Assembly (NCBI GenBank): GCA_001768675.1
Contig: MELN01000073.1
Location: 40,911 to 46,911 of the forward strand
Origin: Actinobacteria bacterium RBG_16_64_13
GTDB taxonomy: Bacteria; Actinomycetota; Thermoleophilia; RBG-16-64-13
DNA: 6,001 nucleotides
Direction of reading: 5' to 3'
Below are positions 4,689 through 6,001 of this stretch, in pieces. Within the stretch, counting starts at the first letter, position 1; the number at the start of each line of letters is the position of its first letter. The notes under the pieces were generated by a model. That model made no database searches, had not been told where the DNA came from, and worked only from the letters and a program-made list of their open reading frames with translations. The position numbers and the translations under genes were made by a program.

Positions 4689-5872
4689 GACCTCACCCCC
4701 AGGACGTCGGCCACGCTGTACACGTCCTTGTCGCCCCGGCCCGACAGGTTGACCACCACGACGTCATCGGCCGAGAAGCCGTGGCCGCCGTCCCGCTCCC
4801 GCAACATGTACGCGATCGCATGCGCGCTCTCGAGCGCCGGGATGATCCCCTCCAGCCGAGAAAGGGTTTGAAAGGCAGCCAGCGCTTCCTCGTCGGTGGC
4901 GCTGTCGTACTCCACTCGCCCCGCGTCCTTGAGATAGGAGTGCTCCGGCCCTACCGACGGATAGTCGAGACCCGCCGCCACCGAGTGGGCTTCCTGGATC
5001 TGGCCGTCTTCGTCCTGGAGAACGTAGGAGTAGCTCCCGTGCAGGATCCCTGCCGTTCCCCGAGCCAACGACGCGCCGTGCTTGCCACTGTCGAGGCCGA
5101 GTCCCGCCGCCTCGACCCCCACCAGACGGATCGACGGCTCGCCGAGAAACTCGTGGAACATCCCGATGGCGTTGCTGCCCGCCCCCACGCATGCCACCAG
5201 GCCGTCGGGCAGACGCCCTTCTTTCGCCATGACCTGTTGGCGGGTCTCCTGACCTATCACAGTCTGGAAATCGCGGACGAGGGTGGGATACGGCGCCGGA
5301 CCGACCACCGAACCTATTATGTAGTGGGTGGTCTCGACGTTGGCCACCCAGTCGCGAATGGCTTCGTTCGTGGCGTCTTTCAGAGTGCCGCTGCCACTTG
5401 CGACGGGAAGCACCTCCGCTCCCAGCAGCCGCATGCGTATGACGTTCAGCTCCTGACGGCGGATGTCCTCTTCACCCATGTAGACGTGGCATTCCAGGCC
5501 AAAGAGCGCAGCCACCGTGGCCGTGGCCACCCCATGCTGACCGGCGCCCGTCTCGGCGATGATGCGCTTCTTGCCCATGCGTACCGCGAGCAGGATCTGA
5601 CCGAGCGTGTTGTTGATCTTGTGGGCGCCGGTATGGGCCAGGTCTTCACGCTTGAGATACACCTTGCATCTCGTCCGCTCGCTCAGTCTCGTCGCCAAGA
5701 AGAGCGGCGTGGGCCGGCCCGCATAATCTGTCTGGAGAACCCGCAGCTCAGCGAGGAATGCGGGATCGTCACGGTAGGTCGCGTAAGCTTCGTCGAGCTC
5801 TTCGAGAGCCGACACCAGAGTCTCGGGCACATAGCGGCCGCCGTAGGGGCCGAAGCGCTGGGGGAATGTCAC
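4685..5872 (-). CDS. trpB: Tryptophan synthase beta subunit
   Basis: Complete 395-aa PLP enzyme that joins indole and serine to make tryptophan, as partner of TrpA. It is of the ordinary TrpB1 type: N-terminal FGPYGGRYVPETL, the PLP lysine Lys85 in HTGAHKINN (80-88), catalytic Glu107 in AETGAGQHG (106-114), the phosphate loop GAGSNA (230-235), Asp303 in GLDYPSVGP and the C-terminal LSGRGDKD (376-383) with Ser377. The start is a GTG at 5872, chosen because AGGAAGGA (5881-5888) stands 8 bases upstream and the protein then begins like other TrpB proteins. The GTG overlaps the trpF stop codon by four bases (GTGA), and the trpB stop overlaps the trpA ATG, giving tight translational coupling across the operon. 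Confidence 0.98.
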   Translation of the reverse strand: MTFPQRFGPYGGRYVPETLVSALEELDEAYATYRDDPAFLAELRVLQTDYAGRPTPLFLATRLSERTRCKVYLKREDLAHTGAHKINNTLGQILLAVRMGKKRIIAETGAGQHGVATATVAALFGLECHVYMGEEDIRRQELNVIRMRLLGAEVLPVASGSGTLKDATNEAIRDWVANVETTHYIIGSVVGPAPYPTLVRDFQTVIGQETRQQVMAKEGRLPDGLVACVGAGSNAIGMFHEFLGEPSIRLVGVEAAGLGLDSGKHGASLARGTAGILHGSYSYVLQDEDGQIQEAHSVAAGLDYPSVGPEHSYLKDAGRVEYDSATDEEALAAFQTLSRLEGIIPALESAHAIAYMLRERDGGHGFSADDVVVVNLSGRGDKDVYSVADVLGVRS

Positions 5873-6001
5873 CTCGCTGGTCCTTCCTCTAGTCGTCTTC
5901 TGACTTCCTGGTGGATCGGGCCGGCCCCCGGCCCGGTCGCAGCCCGGACGTGGTCGAAGAGCTGCGCCAGGAGGCTGGCGTCCTTGATTCCGGGCGATCG
6001 C
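5869..6001 (-). CDS. trpF: Phosphoribosylanthranilate isomerase, C-terminal end (partial)
   Basis: Only the last 43 codons and the stop are in the window. The segment SPGIKD followed by a helix ending LFDHVR matches the C-terminal beta-alpha unit of TrpF, where a (S/R)PGxKD motif binds phosphate. TrpF isomerises phosphoribosylanthranilate in the third committed step of tryptophan synthesis. The protein continues about 24 residues beyond the point where TrpF usually ends, with a Gly/Pro-rich stretch and a charged helix (HQEVRRRLEE). This tail carries the trpB ribosome binding site. Position directly before trpB, with a four-base overlap, supports the call. A TrpC-TrpF fusion cannot be excluded because the N-terminal side is outside the window. 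Confidence 0.78.
   Translation of the reverse strand, partial: RSPGIKDASLLAQLFDHVRAATGPGAGPIHQEVRRRLEEGPAR
5881..5888 (-). promoter_or_regulatory. Ribosome binding site fixing the GTG start of trpB
   Basis: AGGAAGGA on the minus strand stands 8 bases before the GTG at 5872, inside the trpF reading frame. It decides the non-ATG start of trpB, since no in-frame ATG lies nearby. Confidence 0.7.

Overview
This GC-rich window most likely comes from an actinobacterium (Actinomycetota), possibly one outside the well-studied orders. The best evidence is a complete gene on the + strand for a BldD-like regulator that keeps the RxD-X8-RxxD cyclic-di-GMP-binding signature. The regulator also looks leaderless, with a promoter abutting its ATG, which is common in this phylum. 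I could not assign a species.

Layout. (1) Bases 1-2885, minus strand: a compact catabolic-looking operon, transcribed right to left. It starts with a beta-keto acid cleavage enzyme (BKACE/DUF849, 2058-2885), followed by a small cupin that lacks the usual metal ligands (1558-1902). Two tandem paralogous short-chain dehydrogenases follow (718-1521, and 1-627, which runs off the left edge). (2) Bases 2886-3184: a 299-base non-coding divergent region with two inverted repeats and the tRNA promoter. (3) Bases 3185-3270, plus strand: tRNA-Leu(CAA). (4) Bases 3409-3918, plus strand: the BldD-like regulator. (5) Bases 3882-6001, minus strand: the end of a tryptophan operon, trpF (partial) - trpB - trpA, with 4-base stop/start overlaps. 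The 3' end of trpA overlaps the 3' end of the regulator gene tail to tail by 37 bases.

How the genes work together. TrpF, TrpB and TrpA carry out the last steps of tryptophan synthesis. The left operon is probably a pathway for an unidentified hydroxy or keto acid. One or both dehydrogenases would make or consume a beta-keto acid, and BKACE would cleave it with acetyl-CoA to acetoacetate and an acyl-CoA. The BKACE keeps its zinc ligands but departs from the characterised lysine-fermentation enzyme at substrate-side positions, so its substrate is open. The two dehydrogenases appear to differ in cofactor preference (NAD for the left one, NADP for the right one).

The items most worth following up are the c-di-GMP-type regulator with its leaderless start and tail-to-tail overlap with trpA, the BKACE/cupin/double-SDR module, and a perfect 30-base palindrome between the two dehydrogenase genes. 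I found no mobile element, CRISPR array or phage gene.
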